Shown: positions 36,058 to 45,636 of the stretch, piece by piece | Layout: each line of letters opens with the position of its first letter | Numbering within the stretch: the first letter of the stretch is position 1 | DNA from: CAVXZE01 sp964615365 | GTDB taxonomy: Bacteria > Myxococcota_A > UBA9160 > UBA6930 | Length of the DNA stretch: 64,000 nt | Assembly (NCBI GenBank): GCA_964615365.1 | Contig: CAZTOU010000014.1 | Span: 1-64,000, forward strand | Direction of reading: 5' to 3' | Made by a program: the position numbers and the translations under genes | The notes under the pieces: model-generated | Told to the model about the DNA's origin: nothing | The model's input: the letters and a program-made list of their open reading frames with translations, nothing else | Database searches by the model: none

Positions 36058-39000
36058 ATGGCGATGGAGGCCAGCAGAGAACCGCTGGAGAAGGGAACCC
36101 TCCGCTTCGCGCGCTTCATCGTGCGCCATCGGGCTCTCGTCGCCGCGCTCCTCGGCGCCGCGACCCTCTTCTTCCTCTACCCGAGCGCCAATGCAGCGCT
36201 CTCTGCGCTCGGCTGGGAGCTGCCCGGACCGTCTCTCCGAATCGGTGCCAGGGCTCGGGATCTCTTCCCGGACCATCCCTTCATCCACGTCCAGGACAAG
36301 TTCGCCGAGACCTTCGGGAACTCCTCTCTGGTCGCCGTGGCCGTGGTGGTCGAGGAGGGGACGATCTTTACCCCGGGGACCCTCGCCAAGATCAAGCGCA
36401 TCACGGCCTCCCTCGACGGTGAGGACTTCGAGGCCCGGCTGCGAGAGCGCGAGGAACTCTCGCACCGCCTGGAAGAGGACGGAGGTCTCTCGAGGGCCGA
36501 GATCCGCAAGGAGGTCGATCGCCGCTTCCCGCGCTACCCGGTCAACCATGATCAGATCCGCTCGCTCGTCCACCTCACCACCCGCATCGTCGAGCTGGAC
36601 GCGGATGGCGGCATCACCACCGCGCTGTTGATCCCGAGCCTTCCCGACACCCAGGCGGAGGCGGACGCCATCCGGAAGACGGTGCTCGAGAGGGCGCCGG
36701 AGCTGCTCGGGACTCTGGTGAGCCGGGACCAGAAGGCCGCGCTCGTCACTGCCGGCTTCGTCACCGATCGCCTCGATAGCCTAGAGACATACCGGGCCGT
36801 CTTCGACCACGTGTACGCGATCGTGGCGCGGGAGGAGGACGAGAACCACCGCCTCTTCGTGACTGGAACACCGATCGTGACCGGCTGGGTCCTCGCCCAC
36901 GCCTGGGAGATCGTCTTCTCGATGGTGGGAGCCGTGGTCCTGATCTTCGGGCTCCTCTGGGCCTACTTCCGCCGCTGGCACGGCGTCCTGATCCCCTTGG
37001 TGGCGGCGGCCGTCACCGTGACCTGGGGTCTCGGCTTCGTCGGATGGATGGGGATCGTTCTCGATCCACTGGTGCTGGTGATCCCGATGATCATCACCGC
37101 TCGAGCGGTTTCCCACACCGTCCAGATGGCCGAGCGCTTCTTCGAAGACTACGAGCGGCTCGCGCCGCGCTTCACCGATCCAGAGCGCGCCAAGATCGAG
37201 GCGGCTTCGGTGGCGATGGGAGAGCTCATCGTTCCCGGCACGCTCGGCATCCTCACCGACGTCGCGGGTCTCCTGGTGATCCTGGTGACGACCATCCCGC
37301 AGATGCGCGACCTCGGCATCTTCGGAGCATTCTGGGTGGCGGCGATCGTCTTCACCGTGGAGATTCTCCACCCCGTGCTGATCTGCGCCCTGCCGCCGCC
37401 TCGGGAGCATCGGCACCGCACACCTCGCCTGGTGGTCCGCTTCACCGAAGCCATCGGATTCCTCGTCACCCATCCGACCGCAAAGTGGATGGTCGCGGGG
37501 GCCACCCTGGTGTTCTTCTGCGCCGCCAGCTTTGTGACGCTCCGCTACTCACGGATCGGCGACGCCAATCCGGGCGTGTCGCTCTTCTGGCCCGACCACC
37601 CGGTGAACGTGGCCACGGGGGTGATCGGGGAGCGTTTCGGGGGCGTGGATACGCTGGTGATCTACGGAGAGGGCGACCGCCCTGATTCCGTCGGTGAGCA
37701 ACGCTTCCTGCACGAAATCGAAGCGCTCGAGCGCACCCTCCGACGCGAATCGGGGGCCAGTGGAAGCCTGTCCCTGCCGCTGCTGGTGCGCAGCGCGCAG
37801 CAGCTCTTTCATGGCGGCGATCCCAAGTTCCATTTCGTCCCGCGCACGTCCAGCGTGTGGGTCATCATGGTGCGCACCAACAGCCCGCCGGGCGCCCTGG
37901 GGCCCATCATCGATCCCAGCGGTCGGGCCACTGCTGCGACCATCCGCTACCGGGACCACAAGGGAGAGACGATCGAGAAGGCGGTGCGAGTCGCGGAGCG
38001 GTTCATCGCCGAGAATCCCATCGGGGAGGTCATGATCCGCCTCGAGCGTGACCGCGCACGCCCGGGTGCTCCGCTCACCGATCCGGAGCGGATCGCGGAC
38101 TTCGCCCACTACATGGTGGGCCCTCTGCTCCCCACGCGCGCCCACACGCTTCGCGTGAGGCATCGGACCGAGCTGGGATACGAGGACCTCTCGGTAATGG
38201 ACGCGGCCGAGCACGGTCCGCCTCCTTGGATCGAAGAGTTCCGAGAGGCGGCGCTGGAACGCTACGAAGTCGAGCGCCTCGCCCTTCACCCCGGCGCCCG
38301 TTTCCTCTGGCCGGAGGGTCTCGCGGACTGGGAGCTCCGCGATGTGGACCAGTGGTGGGACGGCGCCGGCTTCGGGATCCGTGCCGTCGCTGTGAGCACG
38401 CGGGATCTCCTGGTCCAGGACCTCCGGAGCCCCGACGATCCCGTCCCGATCTACCAGCCGACCCTCGCGTGGACGCGGGGCGCCCACTTCCAGCTCGCGG
38501 GGGGAGTGCTGGGAACCCTTTTCGCAGTGAACGAGGAGGTCGAGCGAGGACACCGGGCCAACATCTCCCTCATCCTCCTGGTGATCTTTCTCCTCCACTC
38601 CGCGACCTACCGATCGATTCCGAGCGGAGCGATCGTCCTGCTACAGATCTCCACAGCCACGCTCTTCTCACTCGCCTACATGGCCGTGCGCGGGATCGGC
38701 CTCAACATCAACACCCTGCCGGTCCAGGCGGTCGGGGTCGGGATCGGCGTCGACTACGCCATCTACATCGTCGACCGGATACGCCAGGAAGTGAGCGCCA
38801 CCGGAGACGTCGACGAGGCGATCCGCCGTGCAGTGTGCACGACAGGGATGGCCGTGACCTTCACGGCGACCACGGTGGTGGGCGGGATCCTCTTCTGGGT
38901 CTTCTCCAACCTGCGCTTTCAGGCCGAGATGGCGCAGCTTCTCTGCGTGCTGATGATCGTCAACATGTTCGGCGCGCTCACCGTGGTGCCCGCCTTCTAC

Positions 39001-39078
39001 TCGATCGTGCGCCCGAAGCTGGTCACCGCGCGATTGCGCGGACCGGGAGATCTCGAGGCGCGCGGAAGGCTCAGGTGA
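36058..39078 (+). CDS. RND/MMPL family exporter
   Basis: A 1006-residue inner-membrane permease with the RND layout: helix 1 (about 24-48), a large outer loop, a block of five helices (about 275-440), helix 7 near 480, a second large loop, and a final block of five helices (about 840-985). The last block contains GVDYAIYIVDRIRQE, whose Asp is the proton-relay residue of the MMPL/HpnN type, and the first block has ITARAVSHTVQMAERFFEDY. It lacks the length and fusion partners of multidrug HAE1 pumps and is closer to hopanoid/lipid-type exporters. No adjacent adaptor or outer-membrane channel is seen. The stop overlaps the convergent ferredoxin gene by eight bases. Confidence 0.86.
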   Translation: MAMEASREPLEKGTLRFARFIVRHRALVAALLGAATLFFLYPSANAALSALGWELPGPSLRIGARARDLFPDHPFIHVQDKFAETFGNSSLVAVAVVVEEGTIFTPGTLAKIKRITASLDGEDFEARLREREELSHRLEEDGGLSRAEIRKEVDRRFPRYPVNHDQIRSLVHLTTRIVELDADGGITTALLIPSLPDTQAEADAIRKTVLERAPELLGTLVSRDQKAALVTAGFVTDRLDSLETYRAVFDHVYAIVAREEDENHRLFVTGTPIVTGWVLAHAWEIVFSMVGAVVLIFGLLWAYFRRWHGVLIPLVAAAVTVTWGLGFVGWMGIVLDPLVLVIPMIITARAVSHTVQMAERFFEDYERLAPRFTDPERAKIEAASVAMGELIVPGTLGILTDVAGLLVILVTTIPQMRDLGIFGAFWVAAIVFTVEILHPVLICALPPPREHRHRTPRLVVRFTEAIGFLVTHPTAKWMVAGATLVFFCAASFVTLRYSRIGDANPGVSLFWPDHPVNVATGVIGERFGGVDTLVIYGEGDRPDSVGEQRFLHEIEALERTLRRESGASGSLSLPLLVRSAQQLFHGGDPKFHFVPRTSSVWVIMVRTNSPPGALGPIIDPSGRATAATIRYRDHKGETIEKAVRVAERFIAENPIGEVMIRLERDRARPGAPLTDPERIADFAHYMVGPLLPTRAHTLRVRHRTELGYEDLSVMDAAEHGPPPWIEEFREAALERYEVERLALHPGARFLWPEGLADWELRDVDQWWDGAGFGIRAVAVSTRDLLVQDLRSPDDPVPIYQPTLAWTRGAHFQLAGGVLGTLFAVNEEVERGHRANISLILLVIFLLHSATYRSIPSGAIVLLQISTATLFSLAYMAVRGIGLNINTLPVQAVGVGIGVDYAIYIVDRIRQEVSATGDVDEAIRRAVCTTGMAVTFTATTVVGGILFWVFSNLRFQAEMAQLLCVLMIVNMFGALTVVPAFYSIVRPKLVTARLRGPGDLEARGRLR

Positions 39079-39886
39079 GATCCACCAAGGGAGACAGCCG
39101 CTCGATGGATTCCAGGACGAAGCGGTCCTCGTCGAAAGAGATCTCGATGGCGTCTGCCGGACAGACCTCCACGCAGCGGCCACAACCCCGACACGCGTCG
39201 CCGATCACGGCCAAGTCGCCGTCCATGCGCAGGGCATCGACGAAGCACACCTCTTCCACACAGAGGCCGCATCCCACGCAGCTCTCCGTCACCGTCACAC
39301 TCACGGTCGGCATCTTCGTGATCTTGTGAGCGATGGAAGAATCGATATCCGGGATCATCTTCCAGAGGCAGCAGCAGGGGCAGCAATTGCAGATGGTGAG
39401 CAGCTTGCGGCCGGGGCCAACACCCAGCCAGACCGTATCCAGCTTGTTGCGGCCGACCAGGTGCACCAGCCCGGCGTCGCGACAGCGCCGCACGTGTTCC
39501 AGCGCCTCTTCCTTCGAAGCCAGGCGACCGAACTCGGGATTGATGCCCATCACCGCCTCGCCCAGGAAGAGGCAGCCCAGATCGATCGGGTAATCCCGGC
39601 AGCCGCTGGCGTCGCGGCAGATGCAGAAGTTCATGATCCAGCGGTGGGTGGCCTTCTCGATGAAGTGCTCCAGCAGCTGCGAGGGCAGCACCGTGTCTTC
39701 CGGAGCAGTGACGGGCTCGTCGATCTGAATCACGTCGTCCTTGGGCAGGTAGAGGATGTCGTCACCCTCGAAGAGTCCGTGGTCGATCACGCGACCGACG
39801 ACCGGCACCTTGGTGAGCCGGGCAAGGGAGAAGCGGTTGGGGAAGTACCGCTTGACGAGATTCACGAACCAGATGGGTCTTGCCAT
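39071..39886 (-). CDS. Iron-sulfur protein with C-terminal 2[4Fe-4S] ferredoxin domain
   Basis: A 271-residue protein with no membrane helix. The first half contains CICRDASGC and a Cys-rich CNCCPCCC, which could hold another metal site. The C-terminus has two ferredoxin motifs, CVGCGLCVEEVC and CRGCGRCVEVCP. The same order (C-x-C-R, CNCC, two clusters) occurs in the protein at 57560-58558, so the two are distant paralogues. The ATG at 39886 is used; the frame runs on upstream without homology. Likely an electron carrier or a metal-linked reductase subunit. Partner unknown. Confidence 0.78.
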   Translation of the reverse strand: MARPIWFVNLVKRYFPNRFSLARLTKVPVVGRVIDHGLFEGDDILYLPKDDVIQIDEPVTAPEDTVLPSQLLEHFIEKATHRWIMNFCICRDASGCRDYPIDLGCLFLGEAVMGINPEFGRLASKEEALEHVRRCRDAGLVHLVGRNKLDTVWLGVGPGRKLLTICNCCPCCCLWKMIPDIDSSIAHKITKMPTVSVTVTESCVGCGLCVEEVCFVDALRMDGDLAVIGDACRGCGRCVEVCPADAIEISFDEDRFVLESIERLSPLVDLT

Positions 39887-40023
39887 TGCGATGTTCTCTT
39901 GCCTGCGGATCCACGGTAGGATATTGCTGGGGCTGAACTGGAGGTAGCAGAGAGTTGGCAGACCGAGCAAGAGCGAGCTCGAGGGTGAAGGAGGGCTGGA
40001 TCGGTCCGGGCAGGAGAGACGGT

Positions 40024-41037
40024 GTGATCTCGAGATTGACGCCGGCAGACGATGCCCTCCACATCGATCTGGGCCGGAGGGGGATGTACGAGTGGTGGTA
40101 CTTCGACGCCCGCCTCGAGAACGACTACACGGTCGTCGTCTTCTTCCACGCCTCGAACCCGAATCCGGGGATCGCCGGAAAGAGCGGAGTCGAGCTCGTG
40201 GTCGTCCGACCGAACGGAGAGAGGACACAGCGCTTCATCCAGTACGACCGTTCGCGCTTCCGAGCCTCGACAGAAGAGCCCGACGTCAGGGTCGGCGAGA
40301 ACTACCTGAAGGTCGACTATTCGAGGGGTGATCTTCCGATCTACGAGCTCCACGTCGATGAGGACGACCTGTGCTTCGATCTCACCTACACGAGTGAGGT
40401 CCACGGATGGAAGCCAGGAGACGGGTATTCGCACTTCGGGGATCTCGGTTACTTCGCATGGGTCGTGCCCTTTCCCAGGGCCAGGGTCGAGGGGACCGTC
40501 CGCATCGGCGACAAGCGCTTCGACGCGAGAGGAGTAGGCTACCACGACCACAACTGGCTGAACTTCCAGTTTCCGAGAATCATCGAGCACTGGATGTGGG
40601 GGAGGATCTACTCCGAGACGCTGACGGTCTGCTACGCGTTCATCCAGTGCAACAAGAAGGTGGACAACCACACCGTCAAGGTGCTGATGGCGGCGAGAAA
40701 CGAGGAGGTCGTGCTCAGTACCGGGGAGTTCGATTTCATCCCGGAGGGCTTCGAATACGACGACCGCCCGGGGCACTCGTACCCGAAATCGCTCCAGCTC
40801 AGGGCGCCCGGCGAGATCGACGTGACCATGAACGTTCGGGGAGTCCTCGAGGCGGAAGATCTTCTCGTCAACTTCAAGCCGTTGCTCCGATTCCTGGCCA
40901 AGTACATCTTGCGACTCAAGCCGGGCTACTTCCGGCTGCTCTCCGACTTCGAGATCGAGCTCCGGGTCGGGGGCGATCCCTGCAAGGAGCAGGGCAGCAC
41001 CCTCCACGAGATCGTGGCCTTCCAGCCGATCGTCTAG
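40024..41037 (+). CDS. CrtC/AttH-like lipocalin-fold protein
   Basis: A 337-residue protein with EWWYFDAR near the N-terminus and GVGYHDHNWLNFQFP in the middle, the two marks of the CrtC (hydroxyneurosporene synthase)/AttH family, which forms paired lipocalin-like barrels. In phototrophs CrtC hydrates carotenoids, and many other members act on unknown hydrophobic substrates. GTG 40024 has AGGAG seven bases upstream and is preferred to the TTG at 39955. No carotenoid gene is present, so a carotenoid role is not implied. It converges with the FAD oxidase operon with a 10-base gap. Confidence 0.75.
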   Translation: MISRLTPADDALHIDLGRRGMYEWWYFDARLENDYTVVVFFHASNPNPGIAGKSGVELVVVRPNGERTQRFIQYDRSRFRASTEEPDVRVGENYLKVDYSRGDLPIYELHVDEDDLCFDLTYTSEVHGWKPGDGYSHFGDLGYFAWVVPFPRARVEGTVRIGDKRFDARGVGYHDHNWLNFQFPRIIEHWMWGRIYSETLTVCYAFIQCNKKVDNHTVKVLMAARNEEVVLSTGEFDFIPEGFEYDDRPGHSYPKSLQLRAPGEIDVTMNVRGVLEAEDLLVNFKPLLRFLAKYILRLKPGYFRLLSDFEIELRVGGDPCKEQGSTLHEIVAFQPIV

Positions 41038-41047
41038 CGAGGAGCCG

Positions 41048-42751
41048 CTAGTCCTCCGCCTCGGGCTCGGCGTAGAAGAAGGGATCGGAGGCGGTGTTGG
41101 GATCGAGCGCCCGCTTGATCCTGCTCATCCAGCGCGGGTAGTCGCCGCAGTGCGGGGCGAAGCGCTGGTTCATCTCGGAGCCGAATCCGGCGATGGGAAT
41201 CCCCAGGGATTTCTCGATGGCGGCGTCGGACCCCGCGTCGATGATCTCTCCGGAGGCGATGAGAGCCCTGGGATCGTTGGAATCGTAGAGGTAGATTCCC
41301 TCCAGGTAGCCGAGGTGGCCGTTCTCGAAGGTGCCCCCGCATCCCAGGTCGCCCCCGTCGTCGAGAAGAACGCCCTCCTCGATGTACTTCTGCTTCTCCG
41401 CGGCGATCCAATCCGACTGCGCGACGCCGAGATCCCAGGTGTCGAAGGCCCCGAGTACGGTGGACATGCCTTGCGAGGGGCGGAAGGTCGCCTGGGTATT
41501 GACGGCATTCCGGACCAGCAGCCAGAACAGCCTGGAGTCCTGTTCGAGCTTCTGCTTCCTGCCCATCGGCAGCGCGTGAACGAGATCCTGCAGGATGGGA
41601 AAGCGGCGCAGCGGCGCCAGGGGATCCTTCACCCGCCGGAGCAGCGTTCCGGCAATCCTGAGCGCCTTGGGTGTGACTTTGAGATTCATCGGCACCCGCA
41701 CGCCCCGTGTCTCGCGGAGGATCTCCTTGAGCGCCCGCTTCTTCCAGGTGAACTCGCCGTCCGAGCGCGCCACCACGGCGCTGAGCACGGTGTAGTTCAT
41801 CGCCTTCTGAAAGATGCCGCTCTCCAGGGCCACCTTGAGCTCCTCGTTGTTCTCGGTCATGCCCAGCGCGTTGAAGAACATCGGCGTTCGGAAGTTCGCG
41901 AACTCGATCTCGGCCTCCCCCAGCTTGTAGCCCGCGTCCTTCATCGCCTGCTTGGTGGGAAAGGCGAGCACGTTCATCGCCATCCGAGGCGGCAGCTCGT
42001 CCAGCACGTAGACCGGAGACGCACCATCCACCTTCCACCTGTCGGGTCCCTCCCACTTGTAGAGCTTGACGGCACACTTGGTGAAGACGCCCAGTCCGCC
42101 GAAGCTGCCCTGGAATCCACGCATGATTCCGCGGAGCGAGGGCCCCGGTCCGTCCGCCGTGAACCAGCCGCTCCCGGCTCCGCCGCTCCCCAGGGTCAGG
42201 ATCTCGCCGCTGGGCAGCACCCACTCGACGCCCAGGAGGTTGCGGCCGCTGTAGCTCGAGGAGGGTCCGGTGACGCCGTAGCCCCATGCTGCCGCGGTCG
42301 AGGCCAGGGTCGAGTGGTTGGAGCCGGCGGAGATCACGTGAACGGTGAGCCCGTGCTTGAAGAGCTCCGATTGGAGGTCGATGGCGCGCACGTAGGGCTC
42401 GATCACCGCGATCTGGTTCTCGACGTCGATATCGACGATCTTGTTCATGCGCTTCAGGTCGAGGACGACCACCCGATCCCGCGACGCGGCGCAGACCGCG
42501 TGGAATCCGGTCGAGAGCGGCTTCGCCATCAGATCGGTGCGGTTGCAGAGGCGCAGGATCTCACTGACCTGCTCCGTCGTCTCGGGAAGCACCACGGCGA
42601 CGGGACGCGGCGTCCAGCGTCCACCGTCTCTCACGAGCGTCTCGGGATTCATGTAGAAGGAGTAGGTGTCCATCATGCAGGGCTCGGTGGACACCCAGCG
42701 CGGACCGACGATCTGCTGCAGCGCCGCAACCTCGTCTGTCGAGCAGGTCAT
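41048..42751 (-). CDS. FAD-linked oxidase, GlcD-like subunit of a 2-hydroxy-acid-type dehydrogenase
   Basis: A 567-residue protein of the FAD_binding_4/PCMH family. The N-terminal part has RPVAVVLPETTEQVSEIL and the flavin-binding GSNHSTLASTAAAWGYGVTG; the C-terminal half is the FAD_linked oxidase cap, ending in an IKRALDPN-type element as expected. Its ATG overlaps the stop of the upstream FAD subunit by four bases (ATGA), so the two are translationally coupled. With the second FAD protein and the CCG-domain Fe-S subunit it forms a set like GlcD-GlcE-GlcF glycolate dehydrogenase, D-lactate or related dehydrogenases. Substrate unknown. Confidence 0.85.
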   Translation of the reverse strand: MTCSTDEVAALQQIVGPRWVSTEPCMMDTYSFYMNPETLVRDGGRWTPRPVAVVLPETTEQVSEILRLCNRTDLMAKPLSTGFHAVCAASRDRVVVLDLKRMNKIVDIDVENQIAVIEPYVRAIDLQSELFKHGLTVHVISAGSNHSTLASTAAAWGYGVTGPSSSYSGRNLLGVEWVLPSGEILTLGSGGAGSGWFTADGPGPSLRGIMRGFQGSFGGLGVFTKCAVKLYKWEGPDRWKVDGASPVYVLDELPPRMAMNVLAFPTKQAMKDAGYKLGEAEIEFANFRTPMFFNALGMTENNEELKVALESGIFQKAMNYTVLSAVVARSDGEFTWKKRALKEILRETRGVRVPMNLKVTPKALRIAGTLLRRVKDPLAPLRRFPILQDLVHALPMGRKQKLEQDSRLFWLLVRNAVNTQATFRPSQGMSTVLGAFDTWDLGVAQSDWIAAEKQKYIEEGVLLDDGGDLGCGGTFENGHLGYLEGIYLYDSNDPRALIASGEIIDAGSDAAIEKSLGIPIAGFGSEMNQRFAPHCGDYPRWMSRIKRALDPNTASDPFFYAEPEAED

Positions 42752-44232
42752 AGGCCCCACTTCCCATTGTTCAAGATCCGGTTCGGGTCGAAGATCCCCT
42801 TCACCTTCTCGAGCACCTCGTAGCTGGTGCGGTTCTGCTGGAATGCGGTCGTCGCCGCGGATCCGTATGGCCGGCTGAAGTAAGCGCCGGCCGCCGCGAG
42901 CTTCGCTACCGCATCTCTCTCCAGCTTGCGCATCCGATCGATCTCGGCGGGCTGGTCGGGGTCGAAGGGCGCGAGCAGCTCCACGTGACAGGCGTGGTTC
43001 TGGACGACCGGCTGGACGTAGCAGCCGAAGCGCTCCTCGCCGAGGTCTTCGCCTCTCGCCAGATCTGCGAAGAGGCCGATCAGCCCCGGTACCCTGTCGA
43101 GGGTCGTCAGGAAGAAGATCGAGAGACAGTGTCCCGAGTGATGATGCCGCCAGTCGGTCTCCGCGCCCGGAGTGGTCGCGGTCTGGAGCAGCTTGCTCGC
43201 CGAGACGGGCTCGAGGGCAGGTACCGGATCCAGACCGTGCTTGCGGGCGATCTCCTCGATGTCCCGGGTCTGGTACTCGATCCGCTCCTCGGGCAGCCGC
43301 TCGAATCCCGCCACGTTCTGCAGACACAGGTACGCGGGAAGGGAATCGCGAAGCTCGGCGAAGGAGCCGTCACCCGCGGCACTCAGCAGCAAGGCTGCCG
43401 CGGTGCGATCGAGGATGAACGAGTGCTCGCCGAGCCAGGGCCGCTGCACCTGGTAGACGAAGGGCGCGAGGTCAGGAAGGGATCTCGCGCCGAGGAGGAA
43501 GGGGCGCTCGATTCGGGGCCGCAGCTCCGCGCGGATCGCGATCCACGTCACCACGCCCATGGTGCCCTGTGAGCCCTGCACGACGCGATGGAAATCCGTC
43601 TGCGAGGGCCCGGCTGAGGACTTGTGGGCTCCGCCCGCTGCGCGCTGCGCCTGGAGCGTGCCGGGCCCCCCGGCCGCGCCGGTGCGAAATCGCTCCCCAC
43701 TCCCGAAGACGAGCTCCGTGCTCCCCAGCGGATCGCCGCTGTCCCACTGCCGGTTGGGCCATGTCGAAGGCTCGCGGTCCATCACCGCTGCGAGGACGCT
43801 CTTCCCGCTTCTCGGGGAGAGCGGCATCGGAACCGTCATCCCCTCCGCTTCGAGACGCGGGAGAAGCTCGCCATAGGTGACACCGGGCTCGATCAGGCAG
43901 ACCCGATTGCGCCGATTGATCCACGGAATCCCCTTCCACGAGGAGAGGTCGATCCGCATGTTGTCCTCGGCCGCCGCGTTCCCACCCCTGCAGTGCCTGC
44001 CCGTGGACGAGCCCAGCGTCAGGTTGAGTCGGAGCTCGTTGGCGAGTCGCATCAGCTCCTGCAGCTCCTCCACGTCGGCCGGACAGAGCACGCAGCTCGG
44101 CTCGGCAGCGGAGTCGAAGAGCGGGTTCTCCACTCGGGACGCGGCGATCTCCGCTGGGCTCCGGCGAATCGAGCCCCTCGCGAGCACGGAGTGCAGGCGG
44201 TCGTCGATCTCTCCGCTTCCCACTCCGCTCAC
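42748..44232 (-). CDS. FAD-binding oxidase, second flavin subunit
   Basis: A 494-residue FAD_binding_4 protein. It shows VLCPADVEELQELMRLANE, the flavin loop GSSTGRHCRGGNAAAEDN, VCLIEPGVTYGELLPRL and a later QGSQGTMGVVTWIA. It follows the Fe-S gene by a single base and is coupled to the next FAD gene, with a GAGG six bases before its GTG start. It is related to but clearly different from its downstream neighbour. Two flavin subunits with one CCG Fe-S subunit recall glycolate dehydrogenase, although GlcE is usually shorter and lacks part of the cap; here both are full length. Its role may be catalytic or structural. Confidence 0.83.
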   Translation of the reverse strand: MSGVGSGEIDDRLHSVLARGSIRRSPAEIAASRVENPLFDSAAEPSCVLCPADVEELQELMRLANELRLNLTLGSSTGRHCRGGNAAAEDNMRIDLSSWKGIPWINRRNRVCLIEPGVTYGELLPRLEAEGMTVPMPLSPRSGKSVLAAVMDREPSTWPNRQWDSGDPLGSTELVFGSGERFRTGAAGGPGTLQAQRAAGGAHKSSAGPSQTDFHRVVQGSQGTMGVVTWIAIRAELRPRIERPFLLGARSLPDLAPFVYQVQRPWLGEHSFILDRTAAALLLSAAGDGSFAELRDSLPAYLCLQNVAGFERLPEERIEYQTRDIEEIARKHGLDPVPALEPVSASKLLQTATTPGAETDWRHHHSGHCLSIFFLTTLDRVPGLIGLFADLARGEDLGEERFGCYVQPVVQNHACHVELLAPFDPDQPAEIDRMRKLERDAVAKLAAAGAYFSRPYGSAATTAFQQNRTSYEVLEKVKGIFDPNRILNNGKWGL

Positions 44233-44233
44233 C

Positions 44234-45529
44234 TCACCCCTCGATCCCCGAGGCCTCGTAGACCAGGTCGATGATGTCGACGACGGGGAGCCCGCCCTCC
44301 GCCGACCGCCGCGCCTCGCCGAGATTCGCTCGGCAATGATGGCAGGCCGTCACCAGGCACTGGGCTCCCACGTCGGCCGCCTCTTCGAGCCGGTGGAGGG
44401 CCGTCTGGCGGGCCAGATCCGGATAGGCCTGGGGGACGCCCCCTCCGCCCCCGCAGCAGAACGCGTACTCGCGGATGCGGTCCATCTCGACGAAGTCGAG
44501 GCCTCGGATCGCGCGCAGAATCCGCCGCGGCGGGTCGAAGACGCCGCCGACGCCCCGGTTGATCTCCCGCGGCGGGTCCGCGTAGGTCATGCAGCCGTGC
44601 GTCTTCCGGTACTCGCCCTCCCAGGCCAGCGGGGGCTCGCTCTGGCGACCGAGGTAGCAGGGGTCGTGATAGGTGACCCGGCGCGCCACGGGCCTGGGTA
44701 GCGGCAGCCTCTCCTCCTCGATGAGTCGCGCCAGAAGCTCCGTCGCGTGAACCACCTGCGCCCGCGGCCGACGGGCGTATTCGGGATACTTCGAGCGCAT
44801 CGCTCCCAGGCAGGAGCCGGAGGCGGCGATGATGGTCTCGACTCCCAGGTCGTCGAAGCGCTGCGCCCGGTCGGCGGCGATCCTTGCGAACACCTCGCGG
44901 TGACCGGTCCAGTAGGCGGGCAGGCCGCAACAGTCCTCCACGTCTCCCTGGATCGCGAAATCCACCTTTGCACGAGACAAGAGCAGTGCCAGCTTCCGCA
45001 CCACGGCGGACGCATCCGACTCGCGGCCCACTTCACATCCCGCGAGCAGGAGCACGGAAGCCGACTCCGAGGGGGCCACCTTCACCTCCAGACCTTCGGC
45101 CCAGCTCGAGGGCGAGGTGCGGCTGGCTCCGTCGGGATGCCCGTGCGCGTCGAGATTCTCGATCATCTGCCGGTGGGCGGCGGGCCCCAGTCCCTCCTCG
45201 ACCACGTGTTCGCGCAACGCCATGTTGATCTGGTGGCGCTCCGCCTCCATGATGAACTTGCAGGAGACGTCGCAGAGCCCGCAGGCCGTGCAGGCGAACG
45301 CGATCTCCGCCAGCGCTTCGTCGACCTCGATGCGGCCTTCGATCAGGGAGAGGCCCGCGATGCTCTTTCCGGAGCCCGAGTACCCGTGGAAGTGAAGCTC
45401 CCGACTGGCCGGGCAGCCGTTCGACCATCTCGAGTCGAGCACCGTGGGCAAGGGCACCATCTTGCAGAGTGAACAGCGGAAGCACTTCTGCATATCGGCT
45501 TCGAGCTGCATCAGCTTCGACAGCGACAT
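44234..45529 (-). CDS. CCG-domain iron-sulfur oxidoreductase (GlcF/HdrD-like)
   Basis: A 431-residue protein. It begins with two 4Fe-4S motifs, CFRCSLC (followed later by a lone Cys) and CTACGLCDVSCK, then two CCG domains: CCGLPAYWTG with SGSCLGA, and YHDPCYLGR with FCCGGGGG and CHHCRAN. Such domains in HdrB/D and GlcF bind non-cubane clusters that carry electrons toward quinone or heterodisulfide. It is the first gene of the three-gene oxidase operon. GGGGAGG lies immediately before ATG 45529; a longer frame to 45598 exists. It probably takes electrons from the two FAD subunits. Confidence 0.85.
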   Translation of the reverse strand: MSLSKLMQLEADMQKCFRCSLCKMVPLPTVLDSRWSNGCPASRELHFHGYSGSGKSIAGLSLIEGRIEVDEALAEIAFACTACGLCDVSCKFIMEAERHQINMALREHVVEEGLGPAAHRQMIENLDAHGHPDGASRTSPSSWAEGLEVKVAPSESASVLLLAGCEVGRESDASAVVRKLALLLSRAKVDFAIQGDVEDCCGLPAYWTGHREVFARIAADRAQRFDDLGVETIIAASGSCLGAMRSKYPEYARRPRAQVVHATELLARLIEEERLPLPRPVARRVTYHDPCYLGRQSEPPLAWEGEYRKTHGCMTYADPPREINRGVGGVFDPPRRILRAIRGLDFVEMDRIREYAFCCGGGGGVPQAYPDLARQTALHRLEEAADVGAQCLVTACHHCRANLGEARRSAEGGLPVVDIIDLVYEASGIEG

Positions 45530-45636
45530 CGCCTCCCCATCCGTCCGCCTATTCCAGGAGAATCCCAGCGCCCCCGCATCGCCGCAATGGTACGTCATCG
45601 CGCGTCGAAAAGGTCCGCTTGTCGCAGCCCGTCCAT

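Noticed and set aside
42752..43327. Upstream extension of the GlcD-like frame
   Set aside because: It overlaps the preceding FAD gene in another frame; the ATGA overlap at 42751 gives the natural start.
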